A DNA stretch of 64,000 bases, taken from positions 4,610,262 to 4,674,261 of the forward strand of contig NC_068930.1 of the NCBI RefSeq assembly GCF_023091745.1. Direction: 5' to 3'. Of the stretch, positions 1-11,885 are shown in pieces. The stretch's first letter is position 1, and every line of letters begins with the position of its first letter. The position numbers were made by a program, and so were the translations under genes. The notes under the pieces were generated by a model. It ran no database searches. It worked only from the letters and a program-made list of their open reading frames with translations, and was not told the DNA's origin. The DNA comes from Budorcas taxicolor (lineage: Eukaryota; Chordata; Mammalia; Artiodactyla; Bovidae).

Positions 1-160
1 AAAGACATTCATCTGTAGTTTCCTTCTTTACAATGCCTTTGTCTGGCTTTGGTACTAGGATAATGCTTTCCCCACAGAGTAAATTAGGAAGTATTACTTC
101 TGCTTCTATCTTCCAAACAAAACTGTAGAGAACCCAGTGATTTCTACCAAGTATTTATTG
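1..160 (-). repeat. L1 LINE fragment, antisense ORF2 region
   Basis: Text such as TTTGTCTGGCTTTGGTACTAGG, with the following ATAATGCT, is the reverse of the L1 reverse-transcriptase region. It is interrupted to the right by a SINE. Confidence 0.6.
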
Positions 161-815
161 TTGTTGTTTAGTCACTAAGTCATGTCTGATTTTTGCGACC
201 CCCTGGACTTCAGCCTGTAGGTTCCTCTGTCCGTGTGATTTTTGTAACCACCTAGACTTTAGAATTGATGCTTTTGAACTCTGGTGTTGGAGAAGACTCT
301 CGAGAGCCCCATGGACTGCAAGGAGATCCAACCAGTCCATTCTAAAGGAGATCAACCCTGGGATTTCTTTGGAAGGAATGATGCTAAAGCTGGAAACTCC
401 AGTACTTTGGCCACCTCATGAGAAGAGTTGACTCATTGGAAAAGACTCTGATGCTGGGAGGAATTAGGAGCAGGAGGAAAAGGGGACAACAGAGGATGAG
501 ATGGCTGGATGGCATTACCGACTGAATGGACGTGAGTCTGAGTGAACTCTGGGAGTTAGTGATGGACAGGGAGGCCTGGCGTGCTGCAATTCACGGGGTC
601 ACAAAAAGTCAGATACAACTGAGCGACTGAAATGAACTGAACTGACTAAGACTTTAGCCCACCAGGTTCCTCTGTTCATGTGATTTTCCTTGGCAAGGGT
701 ATTGGAGTGGGTTCCCATTTCCTTCCCCAGGGGATCTTCCCGACCCTGGTATCTAACCTGTGTCTCTTGCATTGACAAGTGAATTCTTTACCATTGAGCT
801 ACCTGGGAAACCCAC
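160..815 (-). repeat. Bov-tA SINE with an internal tandem duplication, split by a BovB insertion
   Basis: The left part (160-262) and right part (646-815) both match the reverse of Bov-tA (TTGCGACCCC, CACCAGGTTCCTCTGT, GATCTTCCCGACC). The segment 188-236 is repeated as 237-262 plus 658-681, so the SINE carries an approximately 49-bp internal duplication. The BovB piece 263-645 sits inside the second copy. Confidence 0.75.
263..645 (+). repeat. BovB LINE 3' fragment inserted in the SINE
   Basis: The sequence from AATTGATGCTTTTGAACT to the terminal CTGAAATGAACTGAACTGA matches the BovB 3' end. It is flanked by CTAGACTTTAG (252-262) and CTAAGACTTTAG (646-657), a target-site duplication with one indel. 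Confidence 0.85.
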
Positions 816-2340
816 CAAGCATTTAAGAAAGTGTTTATATCTCCAAAATAATTTCACAGGGTACAGAATTCTCACTTGGGGTTATTTTCCTCAGTGCTTT
901 AAATATTTCACTCTTTTCTTACTTATAGGGTTTCTGAGCAAAAGTAGGTATGATTTTTATCTTTGCTTTTCATAGGTAAGGTATTTTTTCCTTTGGTTTC
1001 CTTCAAGACTTTTTTAAATCTTTTTTTTTTTTTTTTTTTTGTACTTTGAAAATGATATGCCTAGCTGTAGTAGTGTTGTTGTTGTTTACTGTTTGGTGTT
1101 CTCTAAGATTCCCAGATCTGTGGTTTTGTGTGTGACATTAATTTGGGAATATTCTTAGTCTTTATTGTTTCAAATGTGTTTCTGTTCCTTTCCTCTCCTT
1201 CTTATTCAGGCAGTGGTCTGCCTTGTGGTTTCTCTTCTCTGATGGATCTAAGGATAGTTGTTGATTTTTCAATTTTTCAGCTTTTTACATGCTGTTAAGA
1301 ATGGTGGTTTCTATTTTTTAGTTAATTTATTTTAATCAGAGGATAATTACTTACAATATTATGATGGTTTTGCCATATATCAACATGAATCAGCCACAGG
1401 TATACATGTGTCCCCCCCAGTCCTGAACCCACCTCCCACATTCCTCCCCATCCTATCCCTGTGGGTTGTCCCAGAGCACTGGCTTTGGGTGCCCTGTTTC
1501 ATGCATCAAACTTGCACTAGTCATCTGTTCTACATGTGGTAATGTACATGTTTCAATGCTATTCTCTCAAATCATCCCACCCTTGCCTTCTCCCACTGAG
1601 TCCAAAAGTTTGTTCTTTTATCTGTGTCTTCTTTGCTGCCCTGCATGTAGGATAGTTGGTATCATCTTTCTAAATTCCTTGTATATGCATTAATATACAG
1701 TATTTTTCTCTCTCTGACTCACTTCACTCTGTATAATAGGCTACAGGTTAATCCATCTCATTAGAACTGACTCAAATGCATTCTTTTTATAGCTGAGAAA
1801 TATTCCATTGTGTGTATGTACCTCAACTTCCTTATCCATTCATCTGCTGAAGGACATCTAGGTTGCTTCCATGTCCCAGCTATTGTAAATAGTGCTTCAG
1901 TGAATATTGGGGTACATGTATCTCTTTTAATTCTGGTTTCCTCAGGATGTGTGCCCAGCAGTGGAATTGCTGGGTCATATGGCAGTTTTTCCTAGGCAAG
2001 TTTTTGTAAGCTTATTAGTTGCTTCTTTGAAGGGATGAAGCTCTATCTTTCCCTCCGTGCAATTCTGGTGATGGTTGCTCCTTTTTCTTTTAATTGATGT
2101 TTGAAACCATTTACATTTGAGGAAACTATTGTTGCATCAGCACTTACATGTGCCACTGTATTTGTTTTCTATTTATTTTCTGCCTCTCTTTTCTAGCCTT
2201 CATATGGATCACTTGAACATATTTTTAAAGGACCAACCTGATTTATTTATGAGTGTTTTTGAGTTTTTATAATTGTTCTTTATAGTTCCCTCACCACTCC
2301 AGGCAAAAGATTATAAGTCTGTTATTCTGTCCTTCACCTA
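816..2340 (-). repeat. Antisense L1 mosaic (older L1 with a younger L1 3' piece at 1310-2000)
   Basis: 816-1309 and 2001-2340 resemble the reverse of old mammalian L1 ORF sequence. 1310-2000 is the reverse of an artiodactyl L1 3' end (CAACATGAATCAGCCACAGG; AGCTATTGTAAATAGTGC; GGAATTGCTGGGTCATATGG). A run of T at 1020-1040 lies in the older part. Confidence 0.65.
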
Positions 2341-3053
2341 ATGGGAACAGATTTTTTTTTCTTTTTGGTATGTCTGTACTATTTGAAGTTCAAGTTGAAG
2401 GCTTGAAGCAGTGTTCTGCCTAGAATATATGAGAAGTATTAAAGAAACACACTACAACATTCCTCAAGTCTCAAGGTTCCTAGGCAATCCACCATCTTCC
2501 TTCCACATAGTAGCTGTTGGAGACCTCTTATGCTTGCTTATTATGTTACGTCTAGGGAATTTTACTTGAATGGGTGAGAATCTTAGAATAATGAAGATTC
2601 TTCCTTTTGGCCTGAACCAGAAATCTCTCTTACTACTTTATCAGCTTAAAAATTATCTCCTTTCTAACTTGCCAATTTCCTGAACTCAGAAAGTTACAAT
2701 CACATATTGCTAAAATGATTCATTGTGATTTAGCAAAAAGTTTTGAGGTTTTGTGTAAAATCCAACTGGACATCATTTTGGCTTTTCTGATCTAACTTCC
2801 TTCACTACTGTGACTCATTGATTTTCTGACTCAAATTTATAATAGGCTCATGGGTGTTTTACAATATTCCAGCAACTCAGACATTACCCCCAGTAATAGG
2901 TATCCCTCAAAGCAGGGAACAACACAGGATGTTCCAATATTATGCTGCTGACCTCCCAGAGCCCCCAAAGTTCCTACCTGCACATTCAGTGGCACATCAT
3001 ATTGCATAGATTGAGAAATCTGCAGTTCCAGAATTTTGTTTTGGCAAACCTAG
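2341..3053. other. No gene or recognisable repeat
   Basis: AT-rich sequence with no long ORF and no repeat family that I can name. Confidence 0.5.
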
Positions 3054-3060
3054 GCATTAT

Positions 3061-3179
3061 TTTTTTTTAATTAGTTTTTTATTTTTTTAATTTTAAAATC
3101 TTTAATTCTTACACGCGTTCCCAAACATAAACCCCCCTCCCACCTCCCTCCCCATAACATCTCTGTGGGTCATCCCCAT
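3061..3179 (-). repeat. L1 3' end fragment
   Basis: It starts with a T-rich tract, then ACACGCGTTCCCAAACATAA, CCCCCCTCCCACC and CTGTGGGTCATCC, the reverse of a bovine-type L1 3' UTR. It is flanked by copies of GCATTATTTTT (3054-3064 and 3180-3190). Confidence 0.6.
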
Positions 3180-3190
3180 GCATTATTTTT

Positions 3191-3278
3191 TAGTGATGAA
3201 CAGAGAAGCCTGGCGTGCTGCAGTCCACGGGGTCACAAAGAGTCAGACATGACTGAGTGACTGCACTGAACTGACTGA
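3191..3278 (+). repeat. Very short BovB 3' tail insertion
   Basis: 88 bp of the BovB 3' terminus (AGTGATGAACAGAGAAGCCT to CTGAACTGACTGA) is flanked by perfect 11-bp copies of GCATTATTTTT at 3180-3190 and 3279-3289. Confidence 0.85.
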
Positions 3279-3289
3279 GCATTATTTTT

Positions 3290-4788
3290 AAATTTTGATC
3301 TCCTTCCTCAAGCTAGACACTCTGTTTATGTATTTAACTCTAGAATAGCAGCACATTTGCTTGAGGAAATTTCTCCAGCCTATGACTGCCTTTTTATTTC
3401 AAGTCAAGAGGAACTAATGGTTAGTTTCTCTGGCACAAAATTATCCAGCTGGACAGTACTTTCTGCCTTCAATAAATCCATTCCTCTAAAAACTTGGACA
3501 CAATTTAAACTACTGTGGCTTCAGATAGATTCAGTATGCCAGTTGAAACAAAATTATGCTCCTATATAATTATGCAAGGAAGGAAACACATCAAAATTAG
3601 TGCTGATCATAGGTAAAGAGAATACATTTTCTTTTAGAGAGAAAATGTTTATTGAGTATTGAAGAAGCTTTATTAGAATGACAATAGTTTAATTTAAAAA
3701 AATCATACTGAATCCTTCCATCTCTTTGAAGGTATAGAGCTTTCCCAAAGTTGTGTGCACGTCCTCTTCACAATTTTCCCTTTTTGTTTCATCATATAAT
3801 TGGGTAACGTGGAAATATGCAGAATTTTCACCTTATGTAGGTCTTGAATGTTCCATTATTTCAAAATCTTTCATAGAGTACCTCTTCATATAGATATTGA
3901 AAACTTATCCCTCATACCATTATGATTATATATAAAATATTGATTAATATTATATTTTTCTACAATGGCATAGTTGAGACTGAAGACAATTCTATAATTT
4001 CTGGTTGATGGACATGACTTTCTTGAGTTTTGACACTGAGGATACAGTTCAGGGATGCTCAGTACAAGGATATATATGCATATATTTCTCATTGAAGTCT
4101 TCTTTGACTCCTGCTACATAAATTTGAAAGCACAGCATTTCCTGTCCCTTATCTTGACTCATTTTCCCTGAGAGTTTTTATCACAATCTGATATGCATTT
4201 TTGGCCATCTTTATTCATTTGAACATCTTTATTCATGTTCACTTTTATTTTAAGAAGCAACAAGAAGCTACTTTTGAGAAGATTATCTAACATGTGATTT
4301 CTATGCTCTAATCGTGCTTCTTTTCACAAACACTGCATCTGCTGTAAACGACAGTAAGAAGTACTCTTGTGTTGAGCACAATATAAGAATTGAGATGATG
4401 TTCAAACATACTGTCAGATTCTTCTTAACTGACTCTAACAAGTAGAGAGTTCACACTTGATACAATTGTATTTCTGAGCTATTTTGCTCATGTAACGCTC
4501 ATAGCCATATCAGTTTTTTCCAAATGGCTAAAGAGGCCTTTCTCTCTTTAGCAAGAAAGTCTGATTCTGAGCTTCAGTTCTTCTTGTTGTTGTTTTTGTT
4601 CAGGGTTTTAGGTGGATTTTTGTTGTTTGTTTACTTTTGGTGCACAAACATTTCTTCTTTCATCCAAATTTCTTCTATTAGCAATAAGAAATACTTTGAG
4701 AGAAACATGATATTCAGATCATTTACAATTATGTTTGTTTAAATACTATTTTGACTCATTTTTCTCTAACTCACAATAAAGAGGAACT
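3290..4788. other. No gene or recognisable repeat
   Basis: AT-rich sequence. ORFs are short and overlapping, with no family resemblance that I can recognise. Confidence 0.5.
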
Positions 4789-4801
4789 TCTGAGGACAAT
4801 G

Positions 4802-4989
4802 GGCTTCCCTTGTGGGAAAGAATCACCTGCAATGTGGGGGACCTGGGTTTGATCCCTGGGTTGGGAAGATCCTCTGGAGAAGGGAAAGGCTACCCACTCT
4901 AGTATTCTGGCCTAGAAAATTCCATGGACTGTATAGTCCAGGGGGCCACAAAGAATCAGACATGACTGAGTGACTTTCACTTTCACTTT
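4802..4989 (+). repeat. Bov-tA SINE
   Basis: A tRNA-Glu-derived head (GGCTTCCCTTGTGGGAAAG, GGTTTGATCCCTGG) is followed by the BovB-derived tail (CACAAAGAATCAGACATGAC) and a (CTTTCA)n end. It is flanked by a perfect 13-bp duplication, TCTGAGGACAATG, at 4789-4801 and 4990-5002. Confidence 0.92.
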
Positions 4990-5266
4990 TCTGAGGACAA
5001 TGTATGATTCTGAGTTCATTTTCACAAGTACCACTTAGATTCATTTTAGTTTCTCCTTATAGTAAGAAAGCAAATGTTAGATTATTTTAAAAATTCAATT
5101 GGCAACATAAAATTTATGACACTATTTATAACTCCCAAGTATAAGAAGGAGTAGGAACAAAGGAGAGAGAGAAAAAGACAATCTTGGAGAACAGGAAAAT
5201 AGCAAAAGCAGAAAATAAAAGGAGAGGGAAAAAATTCTGCAGCATCACAATGTGTTAGATGAGGCA

Positions 5267-5509
5267 GGGCTTCCCTGGTGACTCAGATGGTAAAGTGTCT
5301 GCCTGCAATGCTGGAGACCCAGGTTCGATCTCTGGGTCAGGAAGAGCCCCTGGCGAAGGAAATGGCAACCCGCTCCGGTACTCTTGCCAGGGAAATCCCA
5401 TGGACAGAGAGCAGCCTGGTAGGCTACAGCCCATGGGGTTGCAAAGAGTCGGACACGACTGAGCAACTACTGTACTTTACTTTACTTTTTACTTTGCTTT
5501 ACTTTAGAT
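5267..5509 (+). repeat. Bov-tA SINE with (TTTAC)n-like tail
   Basis: It has a full tRNA-like head with a B-box-like GGTTCGATCTC and a BovB-derived body (GAGTCGGACACGACTGAGCA). A CTTTACTTTACTTT tail is followed by an imperfect repeat of the target (TTAGATGAGG / TTAGATGATG). Short ORFs on both strands here are repeat translations. Confidence 0.9.
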
Positions 5510-5865
5510 GATGTAAGAGAGTAAAATCTTGGGGAATCAACTAGTATCATAAGTGGAAGAGGAGGGAGAAAAGGAAGGAAAATTTCATTATTTCATAAGG
5601 GAGAAAATAATGAAAACTGGCAGTGATTAGAAGACTAAGGAAGAGAGAGAAAATTATGGAGAATTTTCCACAGTAAGAATGAGAAAACGGGTGATAAAAG
5701 CTTATAACAGTGGCATGGAAAAGTAACAGTAGAGATGAGAAGAAGTGGGAAGGAAAATTTGGAGATGATATTAAGAAAATGGGGCAAGACATTCTTGGAG
5801 AAATAGCTTGCTACTAGAGACAGTGATGTAAAATTGGCAGGCACAGAATACAACATCAGAGCAAG
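5510..5865. other. Purine-rich sequence without a gene
   Basis: The plus strand is strongly A/G-rich (GGAAGAGGAGGGAGAAAAGG and similar). The same character is seen at 5140-5240 and resumes at 10196-10290 after the BovB. Confidence 0.5.
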
Positions 5866-8800
5866 ACACAGATTCCCCCACAGCCAGTCCCTCCCATAAG
5901 GGCAGTTTGCACAAGCCTCTTATTCTTAACCATCAGAGGGCAGACAGAATGAAAACCATAACTACAGAAAACTAGCCACACTTATAACATGGATCACAGC
6001 CTTGGAGAACTCAATGAACTTTGAGCCATGCTGTGCAGGGACACCCAAGATGGATGGGTCAAGCTGGAGAGTTCTGACAAAACGTGGCCCACTGGAGAAG
6101 GGAATGGCAAACCACTTCAGTATTCTTGCCTTGAGAATCCCATGAACCATATAAAAAGGCAAAAAGATATGACACTGAAAGATGAACTCCCCAGGTCAGT
6201 AGGTGACCAATATGTTACTGGAGAAGTGTGGAGAAATAGTTCAAAAGAATGAAGAGGCTGAGCCAAAGCAAAAACACCCAGTCATGAATGTGACTGTTTA
6301 TCGAAGTGAAGTCCAATGCAGTGAAGAACAATATTGCACAGGAACCTAGAATCAAGGTCCATGAATCAAGGCAAATTGGAAATGGTCAAACAGGAGATGG
6401 CAAGAGTGAACATCGACATTTTAGGAATCAGTGAATTAAAATGGACTAGAATGGGTGAATTTAATTTAGATGACCATGATATCTACTACTGTGGGCAAGA
6501 ATCCCTTCGAAGAGATGGAGTAGCTCTCACAGTCAACAAGAGTCTGAAATGCAGTACTTGGATGCAATCTCAAAAATGATAGAATGATCTCTGTTCATTT
6601 CCAAGGCAAACCATTCAGCATCACAGTAATCCAAGTCTATGCCTCACCCACTAATGCCAAAGAACCTGAAGTTAAACAGCTCTATGAAGACCTACAAAAC
6701 CTTCTAGAACTAACAAAAACAACAAAAACAGATGTCCTTTCCATCATAGGGGACTGGAATGCAAAAGTAGGAAGTCAAGAGATGCCCAGAGTAACAGGCA
6801 TGTTTGGCCTTGGAGTACAAAATGAAGCAGGGCAAAGGCTGACAGAGTTTTGCCAAGAAAACACACTAGTCATAGCAAACACCCTCTTCCAACAACACAA
6901 GAGATGACTCTACACATGGACATCACCAGATGGTCAGTACCAAAATCAGATTGATATATTCTTTGCAGTCGAGGATGGAGAAGGTCTATAGAGTCAGCAA
7001 AAAAAGACCAGGAACTGACTGTGGCTCAGATCATGAACTCCTTATTACAAAATTCAGATTTAAATTGAAGAAAGTAGGGGAAACCACTAGACTATTCAGG
7101 TATGACCTAAATCAAATCCCTTATGATTATACAGTGGAACTGACAAATAGATTCAAGGGATTAGATCTGATAGACAGAGTGCCTGAAAAACTAGGGGTGG
7201 AGGTTCATAACACTGTACAGGAGGCAGTGAGTAAAACCATCCCCAAGAAGAAGAAATGAAAAGAGGCAAAATGGTTGTCTGAGGAGGCCTTATGAATAGC
7301 TGAGAAAAGAAGAGAAGCTAAAGGCAAAGAAGCAAAGGAAAGATCTATCCATCTGAGTGCAGAGTTCCAAAGAATAGCGAGGAGATATAAGAATGTCTTC
7401 CTCAGTGATCAATGCAAAGAAATAGAGGAAAACAACAGAATGGGAAAGACTAGAGATCTCTTCAAGAAAATTAGAGATACCAAGGGAAAATTTCATTCAA
7501 AGATGGGCACAATAAAGGAAAGAAATGGTATGGACCTAACAGAAGAATAAGATATTAAGAAGAGATTGCAAAAATACACAGAAGAGCTAAGATCTTCACA
7601 AAAAAAGATCTTCGTGACCCAGATATTCACAATGGTGTTATCACTCACCTACCTAGAACCAGACATCCTGGAAAACGAAGTCACGTGGGCCCTAGGAAGC
7701 ATCACTATGAACAAAGCTAGTGGAGGTGATGGAATTCCAGCTGAGGTATTTCTAATCCTAAAAGATGATGCTGTTAAAGTGTTGCACTCAATGTGCCAGC
7801 ATATTTGGAAAATCAGCAGTGGCCACAATACTGGAATGTCAGTTTTCATTCTGGTCCCAAAGAAAAGCAATACCAAAGAGTGATCAAACTGCCACACAAT
7901 TGCACTCATCTCACATGCTAGCAAAGTAATGCTCAAAATTCTCCAAGCTAGGTTCCAACAGTATGTGAACCAAGAACTTCCAGATGTTCAAGCTGGATTT
8001 AGAAAAGGCAGAGAAATCAGAGTTCAAATTTTCAACATCCGTTGGATAATAGAAAAGCAAGAGAATCCCAGGAAAACATCTACTTCTGCTTCATTACTAT
8101 GCTAAAGCCTTTGACTGTGTGGATCACAGCAAACTGTGGAAAATTCTTAAAGAGACAGAAATACCAGACCACCTTCAGTTCAGTTCAGTTCACTGGCTCA
8201 GTCTTGTCCAACTCTTTGCAACCCCATGGACTGCAGCACACCAGGCCTCCCTGTCCATCACCAACTCCTTGAGTTTACTCAAATTCATGTCCAGTCAGTC
8301 ATGCCATCCAACCATCTCATCTTCTGTCATCCCCTTTTCCTCCTGCCTTCAACCTTTCCCAGCATCAGAGGTCTTTTCAAATGAGTCAGCTCTTCACATC
8401 AGGTGTCTAAAGTATTAGAGTTTCAGCGCCCTTCCAGTGAATATTCAGGACTGATTTCCTTTAGGATTGACTGGCTGGATCTCCTTGGAGTCCAAGGGAC
8501 TCTCAAGAGTGTGCTCCATGCCACAGTTCAAAAGCATCAGTTCTTCGGAGCTCAGCTGTCTTTAAGTGCAACTCTCAATCTGTACATGACCACTGGAAAA
8601 ATCATAGTTTTGACTAGATGGACCTTTGTTGGCAAAGTAATGTCTTTGCTTTTTAATGTGCCATCTAGGTTGATCATAACTTTTCTTCCAAGGAGTAAGC
8701 ATCTTTTAATTTCATGGCTGCCATCATCATCTGCAGTGATTTTGGAGTCCCCCAAAATAAAGTCTGTCACCGTTTCCATTTTTTCCCCATCTATTTGTCA

Positions 8801-10195
8801 TGAAGTGATGGGACCAGATGCCATGATCTTTGTTTTCTGAATGCTGAGTTTGAAGCCAATTTTTTCACTCTCTTTCACTTTCATCAAGAGACTTTTTAGT
8901 TTTTCTTTGCTTTCTGCCATAAGTGTGGTGTCATCTGCATATCTGAGGTTATTGATATTTCTCCCAGCAATCTTGATTCCAGCTTGTGCTTCATCCAGCC
9001 CTGAATTTCTCATAATGTACTCTGCAAATAAGTTAAATAAGCACGGTGACAATATACAGCCTTGATGTACTCCTTTCCCTATTTGGAACCAGTCTGTTGT
9101 TCCATGTCCAGTTCTTCATCCATTGGATCATCTAAAAAACCCAGAGTTTCAGAAAAGCATCTACTTCTGCTTTATTGACCAGACCACCTTACCTGCCTCC
9201 TGAGAAACCTGTATGAAGGTCAAGAAGCAATAGTTAGAAATGGAAATGAAATAATGGGCTAGTCCCAAATTGAGAAAGGAGTACATTAAGGCTGTATATT
9301 GTCACCTTGCTTATTTAAGTTATATGCAGAATACATCATGCAAAATGCCATACTGGATGATTCACAAGCTGGAATGAAGATTGCAGGGAAAAATATCAAT
9401 CACCTCAGATATGCAGATGACACCACCCTTACTGCAGAAAGTGAAGAAGAACTAAAGAGGCTTCTGATGAAAGTGAAAGAGGAGAGTGAGAAAGCTGGCT
9501 TAAAATTTAGCATTCAAAAAGTGAGGGTCATGGCATCCAGTCCCATCACTTCATAGCACATAGAGAGGGAAACAAAAGCAACAGTGGCAGACTTTATTTT
9601 CTTGGGCTCCAAAATCACTGCAGATGGTGACTGCAGCCATGATATTAAAACACACGTGCTCCTTGGAATAAAAGCTATTACAAATCTAGACAGCATTTTA
9701 AAAACTAAAGACTGCTTTAGTGACAAAGTTCCGTAGAGTCAAAGCTATGGTTTTTCCAGGAGTCATGTATAGATGTGAGAGTTGAACCATAAAGAAAGCT
9801 GAGCACCGAAGAATTGATGCTTTTGAACTGTGGTGTTGGAGAAGACTCTTGAGAGTCCCTTAGACAGAGAAGAGTTCCAACCAGTCTATCCTAAAGGAAA
9901 TTAGTCCTGAATATTCATTGGAAGGACTGATGCTGAAGCTGAAACTCCAATATTTTGGCCACTGAATGCGAAGAGCTGACTCATTTGAAAAGACCCTGAT
10001 GCTGGGAAACATGAGGGCAGGGGGAGAAGTGGGAGACAGAGGATGAGAGGGTTGAATGGCATCATTGACTCAATAGACATGAGTTTGAGCAAGCTCCGGG
10101 ATTCAGTGAAGTCCAGAGAAGCCTGGCATGTATGCTTCAGTCCATGGGGTTGCAAAGACTCTGACATGACAGAGTGGCTGAACTTAACTGAAATG
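5866..10195 (+). repeat. Near full-length BovB LINE, interrupted at 8176-9177 by another BovB
   Basis: The plus-strand element carries the BovB 5' part (CAGCCAGTCCCTCCCAT), broken ORF2 endonuclease pieces (near 6334-6907: DILGISELKWTRMGEFN, IIGDWNAKVGS), connecting sequence, reverse-transcriptase pieces including RYADDTTL (about 9410-9430), and the ACTGA-rich 3' end at about 10190. Its reading frame is broken by many stops and frameshifts, so it is a dead copy. The host sequence stops at 8175 and resumes at 9191, with a duplicated 13-bp site flanking the nested copy. Confidence 0.9.
8176..9177 (-). mobile_element. 5'-inverted (twin-primed) BovB inserted in the larger BovB
   Basis: 8176-9115 is a minus-strand BovB 3' part starting with (TTCAG)n and containing a reverse-transcriptase piece with RYADDTTL. 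9116-9177 is an upstream BovB segment in plus orientation (TTGGATCATCTAAAAAACCC to CTTCTGCTTTATTG). The pair is flanked by identical 13-bp copies of ACCAGACCACCTT at 8163-8175 and 9178-9190. Confidence 0.88.
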
Positions 10196-11178
10196 GAAGT
10201 GGAGTAGAGGAAAAGAAGGTAGTGAAAATTCTGGAGAATCACAGGTGTAAGAAGGGGAAAGAAGTGGTGAGAATGTGAGAGAAAATGCTGATGCACTGAC
10301 AGCTGTCAGAATGGGGAACTGGGATGCAAAGGAGAGAATAGCCAAGGTGCAGATGTCCAACTTCAGGCACAGTGTCTAGGTCCAAGGGCAGGAACAGGGC
10401 CAAGGTAAGAACTGTGATGCAAATATAATGACAAGGTCTACGTCTGAGATACAGTTCCAACATCACTGTCTAGGTTTGAGATCCAAGAACAATGTTCAAG
10501 GTTAAGGTCTAGTTCAAGTTCTGTTCTTGTATCTACTCTCTTTTATTCAATTAATCATTAGGATGAATTCATTCATGTATGCTGAATTGCTGGTTGCCTC
10601 CTAAAGCTTTACTTACATACTGCCAACGTGAACTTTTTTTTTTTTTTTTAAGGACAAAGCAACAATATAACTCCAGAGCACAGTCAATAATGCACTTATG
10701 TGAAGGAGGGAACAGAAAACTCTCTGGTGATACAGTGTCATCTAAGGGTAAACAAGATACCAGTAGAGCAACTGGACTGGTTGTACTCCAAAAAATCCTC
10801 CTTAACTCTCATTTTCCAAAATGAAGCAAGCACCAAATAATCTAATGCTGCTGGCAAAAGTGGTAGTAGTCGTAGAAGGAGGAGGAGAGCAGAAGGGAAA
10901 CAAAACAGCTCCTCTTTGCTGCTAATCAAGGGTGAACGTGTATGCTTCCCCATTCACTGAGGCAGAAGGTAAATTCAAGAAAATAGTTCATGTTATAAAA
11001 AATTAAAAGGTTTAAATGGATGGCCATGCAACAGAGGTGAAGGAATTAGTTTCCATTTTACATTTTCATAGAATGAGCTTTATCTTCCCCTCAACTGTTC
11101 TGAATGAATGAGACCGTTCCGTTGTGATACCGTATTTATAAGATGCTCTTCAGTTCACAGAGCACGTTTCTACCCTAG
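10196..11178. other. No gene; purine-rich then degenerate repeated motif
   Basis: 10196-10290 is purine-rich. 10350-10520 holds loosely repeated GGTCCAAGG / AAGGTCTA-like words. A run of 14 T lies near 10634. No supported ORF. Confidence 0.45.
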
Positions 11179-11188
11179 TGACACTACT

Positions 11189-11221
11189 CTGACACGACTG
11201 AGTGACTGAACTGAACTGAAC
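11189..11221 (+). repeat. 33-bp BovB tail micro-insertion
   Basis: CTGACACGACTGAGTGACTG followed by AACTGA repeats is the extreme BovB 3' end. It is flanked by perfect 10-bp copies of TGACACTACT at 11179-11188 and 11222-11231. Confidence 0.8.
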
Positions 11222-11491
11222 TGACACTACTTTGGCCCTCAGGTTCATCATCTCCCTCTGGGATTATTACATAGGCATTTTCTTTGGTCTCTTGTGTCTA
11301 GTCCCATGGAGATTAACAGGCAGGATCTGATGGAGTCTCTGGACACTCTCAGAAAACGTAGCTTATGCACATTGACAGGAACCTTTTAGAATTTCAATAT
11401 TTTCCCCTCCTTCCTCTGTATCCCTGACTCCATCCTTGCATTCCTGCTGCAGTCTTACACGTTCTTACCAGGGTGACCAATGAAACCCTCT

Positions 11492-11715
11492 ATGCTTTTT
11501 TTTTTTTTTTTTTTTGCTTTATAATGTATTACTTTTTGTTGTACAGCAAAGTGAATCAGCTATATGTATACATGTATCTCTTTTCTGGATTTCCTTCCAA
11601 AAAAGGCCACCACAAAGCACTGTGTTCAATTCCTTGTGCTATATAGCAGGTTGTCATTAGTTACCTATTTTATACATAATGTGTGTGTACATATATATAT
11701 ATATATGTCAATTGT
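11492..11715 (-). repeat. L1 3' UTR fragment
   Basis: Poly(T), then TTTTTGTTGTACAGCAAAGT, CAGCTATATGTATACATGTA and GCTATATAGCAGG: the reverse of an artiodactyl L1 3' end. It finishes near an (AT)n run at 11690-11706. Confidence 0.8.
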
Positions 11716-11885
11716 TCTGTGATTTTTAATTGCTTCCAAGTAAAACTGAATCCTGCAGAATATATGAACTCTCATCTGCTTCTGCCTACCTTTCATATAT
11801 CATACCTCCTGACATACACTGTCCTTTCCAGGCCTTGAACCAACTGCCCTTTCAAGATCATCTATGAGGATCTTTGCCTACAGTA

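Noticed and set aside
5245..5511. Three overlapping ORFs on both strands
   Set aside because: Translations of a Bov-tA SINE.
6334..7259. Endonuclease-like ORFs as host genes
   Set aside because: They are broken pieces of BovB ORF2.
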